DNA from: CAYNFR01 sp964616755 | Lineage (GTDB): Bacteria > Bacteroidota > Bacteroidia > Chitinophagales > Saprospiraceae | Direction of reading: 5' to 3' | DNA length: 64,000 nt | Assembly (NCBI GenBank): GCA_964616755.1 | Contig: CAZTSI010000006.1 | Location: forward strand, 40,854 to 104,853 | Shown: one piece after another, positions 8,594 through 18,800 of the stretch | Layout of the letters: each line of letters opens with the position of its first letter | Numbering within the stretch: position 1 is the first letter of the stretch | Position numbers and translations under genes: made by a program | Notes under the pieces: generated by a model | Database searches by the model: none | What the model saw: only the letters and a program-made list of their open reading frames with translations | Told to the model about the DNA's origin: nothing

Positions 8594-9994
8594 TCAGCTG
8601 TCTTTAATTTGTGCAAGAAGTTGGGGTAGTTTCATCATGGCTGGCATAATTATCTCGCGCAGTCGTTTTAGTATAGCGCGGTTTTCTACATCATCTGTTG
8701 GCACAGAGGCCACTAACTTGCTAAATCCATCTAATCGGTTATTATATAGCCATTGCCGCAAGCCTTTATCTTGATTCCAGTTGTATTGGTTCATCATAAA
8801 TATAGACATCATGCGCAACCAGTCCGTATGATGATTGGGCAGGGGCACGACTTGACAGAGTTCATTTTTCTTTTTTTCGTCATCTTGACTTACCTCCACA
8901 TGAGCTATGAACGCAGCACTAAATACAGGCTGATATGACCGAACCGTCTGAGGAGTAATACGATTACCGTCAAATATGGCTTTCATCTCTAGATTAGAGA
9001 TCGCGCTCGCTGAACAATCTACGTGGACATTATCGGCATGCGTCGCGAGCGTGCCATGCGTCAAGCTGATTTGGTCAGGATCGATGTTAAGCACCTTCCC
9101 CATTCTGATAACATGGGTAATACGTCGCAACTGTGCCAGCTCCAATTGACTGACGGTTGCCCCATGAAACATCGTTGGCGTGATGTTTTGATCAATGCGT
9201 TGCAGTACACCGGAATGTTCGAGGCGAGCAAATAGTTCATCGAGTGTGTCAGACGCAGCGATGGCTTCAAACTGTGCCACCTGAGCGCTCATGGTCTGTG
9301 CAAAGAACTCCATGCTCGGCTGCGTATTTTTACGATCCAATAACCATCCTTCGCGTGAGACAATCCAAATGATATTATCAGGATCTACATCTTGCTGTAA
9401 CAACCATAAACAGGCATCAATACCTGTCTTGCCACCACCGATGATGACAAACTGCCGGGCGGGCCTCGACAAGTTGACTAAGCCGTTAATTGGCATAAAC
9501 CACACTCCAGGGCTAACGCTATAGCTAGGGGTATGTGATGAGGGTATAGAGGTTTTTAAGTAGGTGGCTTCGACGAATTTCTTGCGGACATGCACATGAT
9601 AGGTTTGCCCATTGAGCAGGGATTTAAATTGATTATCCCCCGTATAGCTGTGCATTGGGAAATATTGTACACGCCCACTCGGTAAAAAATCGTAGCGCAT
9701 CAGATCTTCATAATAGGCGCAAATCTCATGGCCGGTGGCGAGATCGCCTAGGCCTTTGTTCCAACCTGTAGGGTCAAGCTTGCCCTTACTTAACTCCTTT
9801 GAGCTGACACCATAAAACTGCGAAGGCTGATGAAGCGTCACAAAAGGATAGGCCATATTCCAATGTCCTCCGGGCTTGTGACATTGATCTACCAAAATGA
9901 TTCGATCATTTGTTTCTGTTAAAATCACGTCTGCAAAGGCCATCCCAACAGCACCACTGCCCACAATCAAATAATCACAGTCTAATTGTTTCAT
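8594..9994 (-). CDS. FAD/NAD(P)-dependent oxidoreductase, monooxygenase-like
   Basis: Two Rossmann nucleotide-binding motifs are visible. The FAD motif is DYLIVGSGAVGMAFAD near the N-terminus, followed by the DQ acid end of beta-2. The second, probably NAD(P)-binding, is FVIIGGGKTGIDACLWLL about 180 residues later. Together with GGHWNMAYPFVTLHQPS (a flavin-monooxygenase-like GG..W motif), this suggests a two-dinucleotide-domain flavoprotein. No substrate can be named. I chose the ATG at 9994 (MKQLDCDYLIVG) because the flavin fold starts there. The frame is open to an ATG at 10078, which would add 28 residues with a hydrophobic stretch and could be a membrane anchor. Confidence 0.75.
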   Translation of the reverse strand: MKQLDCDYLIVGSGAVGMAFADVILTETNDRIILVDQCHKPGGHWNMAYPFVTLHQPSQFYGVSSKELSKGKLDPTGWNKGLGDLATGHEICAYYEDLMRYDFLPSGRVQYFPMHSYTGDNQFKSLLNGQTYHVHVRKKFVEATYLKTSIPSSHTPSYSVSPGVWFMPINGLVNLSRPARQFVIIGGGKTGIDACLWLLQQDVDPDNIIWIVSREGWLLDRKNTQPSMEFFAQTMSAQVAQFEAIAASDTLDELFARLEHSGVLQRIDQNITPTMFHGATVSQLELAQLRRITHVIRMGKVLNIDPDQISLTHGTLATHADNVHVDCSASAISNLEMKAIFDGNRITPQTVRSYQPVFSAAFIAHVEVSQDDEKKKNELCQVVPLPNHHTDWLRMMSIFMMNQYNWNQDKGLRQWLYNNRLDGFSKLVASVPTDDVENRAILKRLREIIMPAMMKLPQLLAQIKDS

Positions 9995-10294
9995 CACACT
10001 TTTATTTATTAAAGACATTGTTTTGACCATTTTCAGAATTGGCCAAAGCAATGCCAAGATAAGCAACTGAATAAGCAACGTTTATATTGACTGACCAAGA
10101 CACTCTAAATGTCGAAGCATATAAAGGTAATCAACACAGCTGGGTACAACAGATTAAGCAATGAAAAATGTGGAGGAAAGGAAGTGAAATTTGGCCCATA
10201 TATTGTATTTCACAGATAAAATGTCCATCCTCGCTTTATTGGTATTTTTTTGATCATCAAAACCAATCTTTACATTAAAGCATACAGGCATTTG

Positions 10295-10684
10295 CTACCC
10301 AAAAAACAACTCATAAAAATACCTCCCAGGAAAAAAGGTACCCCCCCCCGCTATAACAAGTGCACCAAAATAGAGTAAGATCATCTTACGCTTATGCGAT
10401 ACTACATCCCCTCGCTTGATCGCCCAATAAGCGGTGGGTACGGTGTAGATAGTCAAAAGACAGAAACTATGCAGATATCCAAAATGATTAAAGATCTGTG
10501 AGCCTACCTTTGCCGGCATTAAGAGAGTCACTGCAGCTGTGAACAACATCAAGATCATATAGATGCGCCCAAGCGATATATGAATCTTAGTTCCTTTGCG
10601 TATGATAAGCAAGAAAGTGCCTATAAAGAAACATGGCACCACAGTAGCCAAGTGTATGAACATCAAGTCAGTGTAGCTCACCAT
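10295..10684 (-). CDS. DUF2306 membrane protein with a G9 tract
   Basis: Predicted integral membrane protein of 129 residues with four hydrophobic helices. Family-typical features are LGRIYMILM, HFGYLHSFCLLTIYTVPTAYWA, the cytoplasmic SHKRKMILLYFGALVIAG segment and a PGRYFYELF ending. The function of DUF2306 proteins is not known. The coding strand carries nine consecutive G (C9 at 10341-10349 on the plus strand), encoding the glycines just before TFFPGR. A slippage of one base there would change the last 15-20 residues. The M24 peptidase gene is divergently transcribed. Confidence 0.8.
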   Translation of the reverse strand: MVSYTDLMFIHLATVVPCFFIGTFLLIIRKGTKIHISLGRIYMILMLFTAAVTLLMPAKVGSQIFNHFGYLHSFCLLTIYTVPTAYWAIKRGDVVSHKRKMILLYFGALVIAGGGTFFPGRYFYELFFG

Positions 10685-11024
10685 TGCTGTATTTTGTGGA
10701 AAATTATCTTGATGTATTCGTAAATAAAAGAAAAATAATGATCAATCCGCTCCTCTCCATTAGCTGTAAAATGTTTCATGACCCTTGTTTATACCGCTAA
10801 CGTAAGGCTACATCGTGGTAGTAAGATATAGGAGTTTAAGAGAAGATTAGCTACATAAAGCATTATTATTTTGTGTTGGAAACATAGCGAGCTTGGCCTA
10901 AGTGTTTATTCCATCGTATAGACCAACTGTATTATCGCAAAATTGACCATCCTAGAGTAGCGATCATTTGGCAGAATGGAATAAATCGATTATGTTGCTG
11001 CTCCAATTATCAAATGCAATGTAT
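10685..11024. other. Divergent intergenic region, no gene seen
   Basis: 340 bases between the divergent DUF2306 and M24-peptidase genes. It should contain both promoters. I see no exact TAnnTTTG element, RNA gene or strong hairpin. Confidence 0.6.
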
Positions 11025-12383
11025 ATGAGATTACTACAAATAGTAACCGCCTTAAGCATGTTGATGTTAAGTGCAAGTATTGGATCACAGTCCTTGATGC
11101 CCGAGATTTTGAGCGTGCGCGAACAATCACGTGTTATCGACGAAATCTTAGAAGACCGTTTGGATAATCTTCTGCCAGAATTAATGCGCCGAGAGGGTAT
11201 TGATATGTGGGTCATCATCAGTCGAGAATACAACGAAGATCCTGTGATGAAAACTATGTTGCCCAGTACTTGGCTCAACGCCCGTCGTCGAACAATTATG
11301 TTGTTTTATGATAACGGCACGTCCGTAGAAAAAATAGCCATTGCTCGCTATGATGTAGGCAAATTGCTCAAAGGCGAATGGAATCTCGACGTATACCCAG
11401 ATCAATGGGACGCACTTATCACGACGATCGAAAAGTATAACCCTAAGAAAATTGGCCTGAACTATTCTAATGATTATGGACTGGCCGATGGATTAGTAAA
11501 GTCGGAGTATGAAGCGTTTATGGCTAGATTGCCCAAAAAAGATCATACAAAAGTGGTTTCTGCCGACAAGCTCGCCGTGTCTTGGCTTGAAACTAGAACT
11601 GAGCGAGAGTTGCAACTTTATCCTATGATTTGCCGATTGAGCCATCTCATTCTTCGCGAGGGACTTTCTGAAAAGGTTATCCATCCAGGCATTACTACGA
11701 CGGATGATGTCGTTTGGTGGCTGCGTGAACGTGTCGAAGAACTTGGATTGGAGACTTGGTTTCAACCTTCAGTGTCTGTTCAAAGAGCAGAAATGGGGAA
11801 TAATGAATTTTTAAGATCCTTCAGTAAGCGGCCAGAAAAGGAAATTATTCAACAGGGCGATTTAGTGCATGTCGATTTTGGAATCACATACTTGAGACTT
11901 AACACAGATCAGCAACAGCATTTTTATGTTTTGCGCCCGGGAGAGACAGAGGCACCTATAGGTCTGCGCAAAGCCTTTGCAAACGGCAACCGCGTACAAG
12001 ACATTCTTACACAACATTTCAAAGTAGGATTGAGTGGCAATCAAGTGCTCAAAGCCACCCTCGATCAAGCAAAAGCTGAAGGCCTGACGGCGTCAATTTA
12101 TAGTCACCCTATAGGTTTTCATGGTCATGCTGCGGGGCCAGCCATAGGCATGTGGGATTCGCAAGACGGAGTAAAGGGTACAGGGGATTATTCGCTTTTT
12201 GCGTACACTGCTTATTCTATTGAGCTTTTTGCAGCCACAGAAGTTGCAGATTGGGGCGGTAAAGTTGTGAGAATTATGCTTGAGGAAGATGGAGTGTTTG
12301 GCGAAAATGGGTTCTATTTTCTGGATGGTCGCCAGAAAGAGCTTTTCGTTATTCCAGCCCCTCGAGGAGAAATGGGACATTAA
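11025..12383 (+). CDS. Exported M24-family metallopeptidase (Xaa-Pro aminopeptidase-like)
   Basis: Pita-bread-fold peptidase of 452 residues from the ATG at 11025, which begins a good signal peptide (MRLLQIVTALSMLMLSASIG, likely cut near SQS). The longer frame from a TTG at 10968 would bury that signal. The N-terminal creatinase-like domain contains RREGIDMWVIISREYNEDP and STWLNARRRTIMLF, typical of a Bacteroidota group. The C-terminal M24 domain has HVDFGITY (first metal Asp), HPIGFHGHAAGP (metal His) and ELFAATEV / MLEEDGVF (metal Glu region). It is probably periplasmic. A hairpin terminator follows at 12431. Exact specificity is not known. Confidence 0.88.
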   Translation: MRLLQIVTALSMLMLSASIGSQSLMPEILSVREQSRVIDEILEDRLDNLLPELMRREGIDMWVIISREYNEDPVMKTMLPSTWLNARRRTIMLFYDNGTSVEKIAIARYDVGKLLKGEWNLDVYPDQWDALITTIEKYNPKKIGLNYSNDYGLADGLVKSEYEAFMARLPKKDHTKVVSADKLAVSWLETRTERELQLYPMICRLSHLILREGLSEKVIHPGITTTDDVVWWLRERVEELGLETWFQPSVSVQRAEMGNNEFLRSFSKRPEKEIIQQGDLVHVDFGITYLRLNTDQQQHFYVLRPGETEAPIGLRKAFANGNRVQDILTQHFKVGLSGNQVLKATLDQAKAEGLTASIYSHPIGFHGHAAGPAIGMWDSQDGVKGTGDYSLFAYTAYSIELFAATEVADWGGKVVRIMLEEDGVFGENGFYFLDGRQKELFVIPAPRGEMGH

Positions 12384-12430
12384 TGAAAAGTATTGAAGGA
12401 CTCTTTTTTTATAAAGGAAACTGACAAAAT

Positions 12431-12457
12431 GACGCAAGGGTGCGTCTTCTTTCATTT
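12431..12457 (+). terminator. Rho-independent terminator after the M24 peptidase gene
   Basis: A perfect 6-bp stem, GACGCA-AGGG-TGCGTC, is followed by TTCTTTCATTT. It lies 47 bases past the peptidase stop and before lon, separating the two transcription units. The U-tract is imperfect. Confidence 0.6.
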
Positions 12458-12534
12458 CCTAAAGACATAAGGGCAGCTATTGCCTCAATTAATTGATATG
12501 GAATGATCCTTGTCTTTAATTCCACTTAGATAAA

Positions 12535-14943
12535 ATGACTATGTTCGAAGATATCTTACAGCTACTGCCTTTAACCGATGACAGCGAATACGCGCCTTTT
12601 ATGACCTTAGAAGATGAGGATGACACTCAACAACATGAAGACTATCCCGCAGCCCTTCCTGTCCTTGCATTAAAAAATACAGTTCTTTACCCTGGTGTTG
12701 TTATCCCGATTACAATCGGTCGCGACAAATCTATACAAGCCATAAAAAAATCCTATTCCTCGCATAAGTATATCGCTGTTTTATCTCAGCTTGATATGAA
12801 AAATGAGGAACCCAATATCGACGATCTATACAAAACTGGAACGGTAGCGCGTATTGTCAAAATGTTAAAAATGCCTGATGGCACCACTACGGCTATCTTG
12901 CAAGGCAAAGCCCGTTGCGAACTGATTGCCTTGATGCAAGAAGAGCCACATATTGAAGCCACTTTTAGTATTCAACTCGACAAGGAGCCAAAAAACAAAT
13001 TTGAGTTTGATATTTTGATTAGTGCGGTAAGGGACAAGGCAGCACAGATAATCCAACTCTCTCCCAACCTCCCGTCTGAAGCAATAGCTATGCTTCAAAA
13101 CATGACCAATCAGACCCACATGGTCAATTTTATCTCGTCAAACCTCAATATTGCTGTAAAAGAACGACAAGAATTGCTGGAGATAATTTCGCTTTCTGAT
13201 CGAGCCAAAAAAGTGCTCAGACACCTTGACGCACAACTTCAAGTGCTTGAGTTAAGATCAAAGATTGAAAATAAAGTGCGTAATGACATTGAAAAGCAGC
13301 AACGTGACTACTTTCTCAATCAACAACTCAAAACTATTCAAGAGGAATTAGGACAAAATCCGCAGCAAGGTGAATTGACGGTATTCACCAAAAGAGCACA
13401 AAAGAAAACTTGGCCTCAACATGCTAAAGACCAATTTTTTAAAGAGCTCAATAAGGCCAAACGGATCAATCCACAAGTGGCAGAGTACAGTGTCATCCTC
13501 AACTATTTAGAAATGCTACTCGATTTACCATGGGAGCATTATTCTAAAGATAATTTTGACCTCAAGCGCGTTCGCACTATTTTAGATAAAGATCATTATG
13601 GCCTAGAAGATGTCAAAGATCGCATCATCGAACATCTAGCGGTTCTGAAATTGAAAGGGGATATGAAAGCTCCGATTATCTGTCTAGTAGGCCCTCCAGG
13701 AGTAGGAAAAACATCCTTGGGTAAATCTATTGCCAAAGCACTCAACCGCAATTTTGTGCGCATGTCTTTAGGTGGTCTTCATGATGAAAGTGAAATAAGA
13801 GGCCATCGCAAAACATATATTGGCGCGATGCCTGGCCGTGTTATTCAATCAATCAAAAAGGCAGGCTCTTCCAATCCAGTATTTATCCTCGATGAGATAG
13901 ATAAGATCGGCAAAGATTTCAGAGGTGATCCTTCTTCAGCACTCTTAGAAGTGTTAGATCCTGAGCAAAACGGCTCGTTTTATGATAATTATCTCGAGTT
14001 AGAATACGACCTATCAAAAGTTATGTTCATCGCCACAGCTAATTCACTCTCGACAATTCAGCCGGCATTGCGCGATAGAATGGAAATCATCGAACTTAGT
14101 GGATATAGCCTAGAAGAAAAAGTGCACATTGCGGCCAAACACCTGGTGCCTCATCAGCGAACTGAACATGGATTGAAGGCCAAGCAGATTAGTATTAGCC
14201 CGGCCGTGATCAAGGATATAATTCAATACTATACACGCGAATCAGGCGTAAGATCTCTTAGCCGCCGACTCGCTGGAGTCATGCGGCATGCGGCAAAACG
14301 CATTGCAGTAGAAGAAGAAAGCTCCGTAAAAGTACAAACAACGGATCTGGAGAAAATTCTTGGCCCTACTATTTTTAGCCATGATAAGCATACCAAGTAC
14401 GCCGTTGCAGGAGTGGCGATTGGCTTGGCTTGGACACAGGTAGGTGGCGATATTTTGTACATAGAATCGAGCCTTAATAAAGGCAAAGGCAAGTTAACCT
14501 TGACAGGCAATTTGGGCGACGTAATGAAAGAATCTGCCACCACGGCCTTGAGCTATATTAAAAGCCACAGCAAGGATATCGGCATCAGTGATGATATGTT
14601 TGAAACGCATGATGTGCATATTCACGTACCAGAAGGGGCAATTCCCAAAGATGGCCCTAGTGCGGGTATTACAATGTTAACCTCATTAAGCTCAATTTTT
14701 TTGGGCAAAAAGGTTAAGTCTTTATTGGCCATGAGTGGTGAGATTACGCTACGAGGTCAAGTGTTGCCCGTAGGAGGTATTAAAGAAAAAGTGCTTGCGG
14801 CCAAGAGAAGTGGCCTCAAAAAGATCATTCTTTGTAGCGAAAATGAGAAACATATTAAACAAATCAATCCGAGCTATATAAAGGATTTGGAGTTTATTTA
14901 TGTCGATAGAATGGAAGAAGTACTTCATCATGCAATAGGTTAA
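12535..14943 (+). CDS. lon: Lon protease, ATP-dependent
   Basis: Cytoplasmic AAA+ serine protease that degrades misfolded and regulatory proteins; 802 residues, normal length for LonA. In order: N-terminal substrate-binding LON domain (about 40-240), coiled-coil helical region, AAA+ module with Walker A GPPGVGKTS near residue 385 and Walker B FILDEIDKIG, then the C-terminal protease domain. The catalytic Ser-Lys dyad is present: Ser in DGPSAG (about residue 709) and Lys in GGIKEKVLAAKR (about 752). It has its own upstream region of about 150 bases after the terminator. No CIRCE-like repeat is seen. Confidence 0.97.
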   Translation: MTMFEDILQLLPLTDDSEYAPFMTLEDEDDTQQHEDYPAALPVLALKNTVLYPGVVIPITIGRDKSIQAIKKSYSSHKYIAVLSQLDMKNEEPNIDDLYKTGTVARIVKMLKMPDGTTTAILQGKARCELIALMQEEPHIEATFSIQLDKEPKNKFEFDILISAVRDKAAQIIQLSPNLPSEAIAMLQNMTNQTHMVNFISSNLNIAVKERQELLEIISLSDRAKKVLRHLDAQLQVLELRSKIENKVRNDIEKQQRDYFLNQQLKTIQEELGQNPQQGELTVFTKRAQKKTWPQHAKDQFFKELNKAKRINPQVAEYSVILNYLEMLLDLPWEHYSKDNFDLKRVRTILDKDHYGLEDVKDRIIEHLAVLKLKGDMKAPIICLVGPPGVGKTSLGKSIAKALNRNFVRMSLGGLHDESEIRGHRKTYIGAMPGRVIQSIKKAGSSNPVFILDEIDKIGKDFRGDPSSALLEVLDPEQNGSFYDNYLELEYDLSKVMFIATANSLSTIQPALRDRMEIIELSGYSLEEKVHIAAKHLVPHQRTEHGLKAKQISISPAVIKDIIQYYTRESGVRSLSRRLAGVMRHAAKRIAVEEESSVKVQTTDLEKILGPTIFSHDKHTKYAVAGVAIGLAWTQVGGDILYIESSLNKGKGKLTLTGNLGDVMKESATTALSYIKSHSKDIGISDDMFETHDVHIHVPEGAIPKDGPSAGITMLTSLSSIFLGKKVKSLLAMSGEITLRGQVLPVGGIKEKVLAAKRSGLKKIILCSENEKHIKQINPSYIKDLEFIYVDRMEEVLHHAIG

Positions 14944-15016
14944 TTCCTCGTTAAAAATTAAAGTCCTTTGCCCTAGGTGGCATGCTATACGTTATTGCTG
15001 TACATTAGCTTAAGAA

Positions 15017-15661
15017 ATGGTTCTTATGAGATCGATACTGATGATATGGCTTTTGCTCCAGATAAGCTTGACTTATGGTCAAAACCAACCTAACGTAATT
15101 CAGTTTAGCGGTAAGGTGATAGCGATGGAAGAAGATAAAATCGAGAAATTGATGTTCACCAATATTGCTGTTAAAGGGACCTCTCGTGGCACTTCTTCTG
15201 ATATAGACGGCTTTTTTTCACTTGCTGTAAGGGTTGGTGAATCAGTATTATTTAGCCGTATCGGGTTCGAAACCTTTGAGTTTGTAATTCCAGAAGTCGA
15301 CGAAGATTTAACAATGTACTCAAAGGATATTATCATGAAAAAGGATAATGAGTTCTTGCCAGAGGCATTTATCTATCCTTGGCCCGACAAAGACTTTTTT
15401 AAAATAGAATTTTTAGCTCTAGAGGTCGATCGTGACCTCCAAGATATAGTTGATCAGAACATTTCTCCAGAAATGATCGAAATCCTAAAACAAACGCTAC
15501 CCGTTGACGGTGGAGAAGTCTCCAAGATGGAACTACGCCAAGCCGCGCAGAGCTATTACTACGCAGGTCAAATACGTCCTCAAAATATCTTCAACCCCCT
15601 GTCGTGGAAGAAATTTATCGATGCCATCAAGCGAGGCGACTATAAGAAAAAGGACAAATAG
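15017..15661 (+). CDS. Exported carboxypeptidase-regulatory-like domain protein
   Basis: A signal peptide (roughly MRSILMIWLLLQISLTYGQ) precedes a beta-sandwich resembling the CarboxypepD_reg / TonB-plug-associated domain: FSGKVIA...FTNIAVKGTSRGTSSDIDGFFSLAV...VLFSRIGFETFEF. The C-terminal half (about residues 125-214) is charged and helical and I cannot assign it. An alternative start 9 bases downstream (ATG 15026) fits the signal peptide slightly better. In Bacteroidota such proteins are periplasmic or outer-membrane associated, but the function is unknown. Confidence 0.75.
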   Translation: MVLMRSILMIWLLLQISLTYGQNQPNVIQFSGKVIAMEEDKIEKLMFTNIAVKGTSRGTSSDIDGFFSLAVRVGESVLFSRIGFETFEFVIPEVDEDLTMYSKDIIMKKDNEFLPEAFIYPWPDKDFFKIEFLALEVDRDLQDIVDQNISPEMIEILKQTLPVDGGEVSKMELRQAAQSYYYAGQIRPQNIFNPLSWKKFIDAIKRGDYKKKDK

Positions 15662-15701
15662 GATACCCAATTTACAGGGGTCAAGACTCATAAAGAAGTT
15701 A

Positions 15702-15730
15702 TTATATATATATAAATAATATATATATAA
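15702..15730. repeat. AT-only inverted repeat
   Basis: An 11-bp perfect inverted repeat of alternating A and T (15702-15712 against 15720-15730) with a 7-base loop lies between the carboxypeptidase-regulatory-like gene and the giant secreted-protein gene. It could act as a weak hairpin or an easily melted site. There is no GC stem, so I do not call it a terminator. Confidence 0.5.
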
Positions 15731-15839
15731 AATTGTTTATATTTACACGACGAAATCAAAGAAAACCTGCTGTTAAGCCTGCCTAATGAGAAATTGAACC
15801 TCTTTCTCATAATTCGAAAACATTATTGTCCTGCAATTA

Positions 15840-18800
15840 ATGCGTCTATATCTTGCTATAGCCATATGTGTTTATATGGCTATACCAGCGGGCTTATCTG
15901 CTCAACGAGTAGAAGACTGCGGATCACCCTATACCTTGGATTTGGGCGTGGGCTATGTTATTGCTGGAATAGGAAGCTCGGAGTGCGGATGTCCCACTAA
16001 TGAGTCTGCTAAGAATTGTGAGTTGATCCGAATTAATCTCACCAGTGAACGCAACGGCCTTGTCACTCAACATGATTGCGATCATATCATTGTCACCGAA
16101 CGATGGTGGCGCGAACTTAAGGATCTCGTAGACTTGTTCGACCCTATCACTTGCGCAGAATACCCCGAATCACCTACGCATCAAGATCTTTATGAAATAC
16201 CCGTTGGGCATATTCCGCCAGGGGGAGTGGTAGAGCTACTCATGTGCAAGACAGATGGATTTGAAGTAGATTTTGTTGCCAACCTAAGCGCTCGCCCGGG
16301 TGCAGACTGTTTGCCCTATTGTCTGCCCACGCTTAGCTGCCCTGTAGAAGAGTACCTCACCAAAGACTTAAACTGTCAGTATGTTTTGCCTAATTATCTT
16401 GACCAAATCATCTTAAAGGACACGTGTATGGTCGGCATTCCCCTCAACGAGGCATATGTTGTTCTACAAGACCCGCCCGCCGGCACCATTATAGATGAAG
16501 ATATGTTCGTCGAGATTTGGGTGATCGATACACTAGGGGTGACGATCTTATCGTGTGATGTGTCGATCGTGTTGATCGGTGACGGCACGTTTTCGCTACC
16601 CGATTCGCTCCCTAATATCTTACAAGGTGAGCCATTTTGGCCGATAGAAGATCTAATGCTATATGACACGACGCTAAATGGCGATATTATTCAGACTGTC
16701 ATCAATGGCGAGCGAACGATAACAACACTCAACTGCGAAGGATTAGAAATAACCCATCTTTGGAGAATCTCTAAGGACTGTCTATCGGATACGATTATTC
16801 GACGTACGTATCAGCTTGTTTATGATGATGCCGCACCTATTTTTGTAAGTGTTCCTACGGAAATTAAGGATATTCAAGCAGGACAAGCCCTTCCTATTCA
16901 GGTAGATATATTAGCGGCCAACGCGGATGGTGACACTACTGGAGTTAGGATAATAAAATCTAGAGATACCACCTATCTAGATCAATGTAGCGGAATAATA
17001 ATTAAATATATTTGGACAGCTATCGATAGCTGCGGCAGGACGGCAACCGTCGATAGAAGCTTTAATGTGTTGGCGAACGCCGCGCCACCTATTTTTATTG
17101 ACACGCCTGTCGTCCAGGTAGACTTGTTCATTGGTGATCCATTACCTGATTTATCAAAATTAAAGGCTGTGAGCATTTATGGAGATACTATCTACTATCC
17201 CCAGCTTAGTTTAAGTGTAGTAGATGATAGAATGAGACCATGCGACGATTACACGACTCGATTCACCTGGTCGGCTACAGACAAGTGCGGAAATAGTAGC
17301 CAATATGTCTATGATATCCATTTCAAACGCAACCTATTTGCCGCGCTAAATCTTTTTGATTTAGAGGATAAAACTAGAGAAGTAGTTAGCAGCTGCGAAG
17401 CTGTTGAATTAATAACACTGCCCGATCCCGAGCTCAATAAAATGAACATTCAAGTAACCTTGCTAGACAGTTCATTCGCATTCGTAGAGACGTTTGAATA
17501 CACGAGTACGATAGAAAAGAATTTTTCTTTAGGAAAAAATTACATCATTTATCAAGTAACAGACAGCTGCGGATTGCTATCTCAGGATACTATTCAACTT
17601 TCCCTCAAAGATGCTACGCCACCCGCCTTGCAGTGTACTAACGACCTGCTAGTTCAAATGAACAATCCTAACGAGTGCCAGACTCTTGTCAATTGGACCA
17701 ATCCCGTTGTGGCAGACGATTGCGATTTACTGTCCGTACGGCAAATTTCTGGTCCAAGCAGCGGAGAAGTCTTGCCTATTGGTGTCTATGAAGTTGTCTA
17801 TGAAGCGTCCGATAATAGTGGCAATCAAAGTAGGTGTTCCTTTACCATTGAAGTACAGCATGCATTGACCCAAAGCATTTATTGTACGGCAATAAACCTG
17901 ACCGTAGATGAATCATGCAGAGCTTATTTGACCCCACATATTATTTATGACCTTGAAGAAGAAGCCTGTCTTTCTAGCCTAGTACTCCATGTCAGTACGA
18001 CCACCGAGACGATAAGGGGTGGCCAAATTGATTTGAGTAACTATGTTGGCCAAAAGCTTACCTATAGCATCTGCGATACGATTTCGGGTCGTTGCTGCTC
18101 GAGTACCGTTACTATTGAAGATAAGCGAGGTCCCAGCTTAAACTGTCAAGACACCACCTATGTCCATTGTTGGGAGAACTGGAAAGAAACACGACCCCTG
18201 ATCATAGGCGAATGTTCGGACTTTGATTGGGTAGTAGAAGATGTGCCTGGCGATAAAGTATGTATTCCCGGTTTCTTGTCTTTTCATAGACGGTCGTATA
18301 TCGCTGTAGATGAGTGGGGCAATCGTTCTGATAAATGCACCACTACCATAGCCGTTAAAAGTCTGAACATTGATAGCTTGCAAGATCACGGATTGATACT
18401 TTGGCCTGCTGACACCTTGCTATCCTGCGATGGCAAAGATATAGCCTCGCTCAGCTCATTCACCTACGGCTTCCCGCAGTTATCAAATGTAGATGTAGGC
18501 ATAATTGATATCCGAAATCTTTGTCAACTCGATGTGACGTATCGCGACGAAACATTATTTGATGGGGCTTGTAAAAAATGGATTCATAGACATTGGCTGA
18601 TGCAAGAATGGGTATGTGAAGGTTTGATCGAGCTCACACATTTGCAAAAAATCGTCGTCGAAGATACAACGGCACCAGTTATTCATTTGATACAAGATAG
18701 TGCGCATATTGATTCGAGAGATCCCATTTGTGGCGCACTTTATCGCATACCAAGACCCCAACTCAGCGATAATTGTCAAGATGCTTCTACGTTAGAAGTT

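Noticed and set aside
15260..15272. GGTTCGAA as part of a tRNA T-loop
   Set aside because: It falls inside the carboxypeptidase-regulatory-like coding sequence and no acceptor stem or anticodon arm surrounds it.
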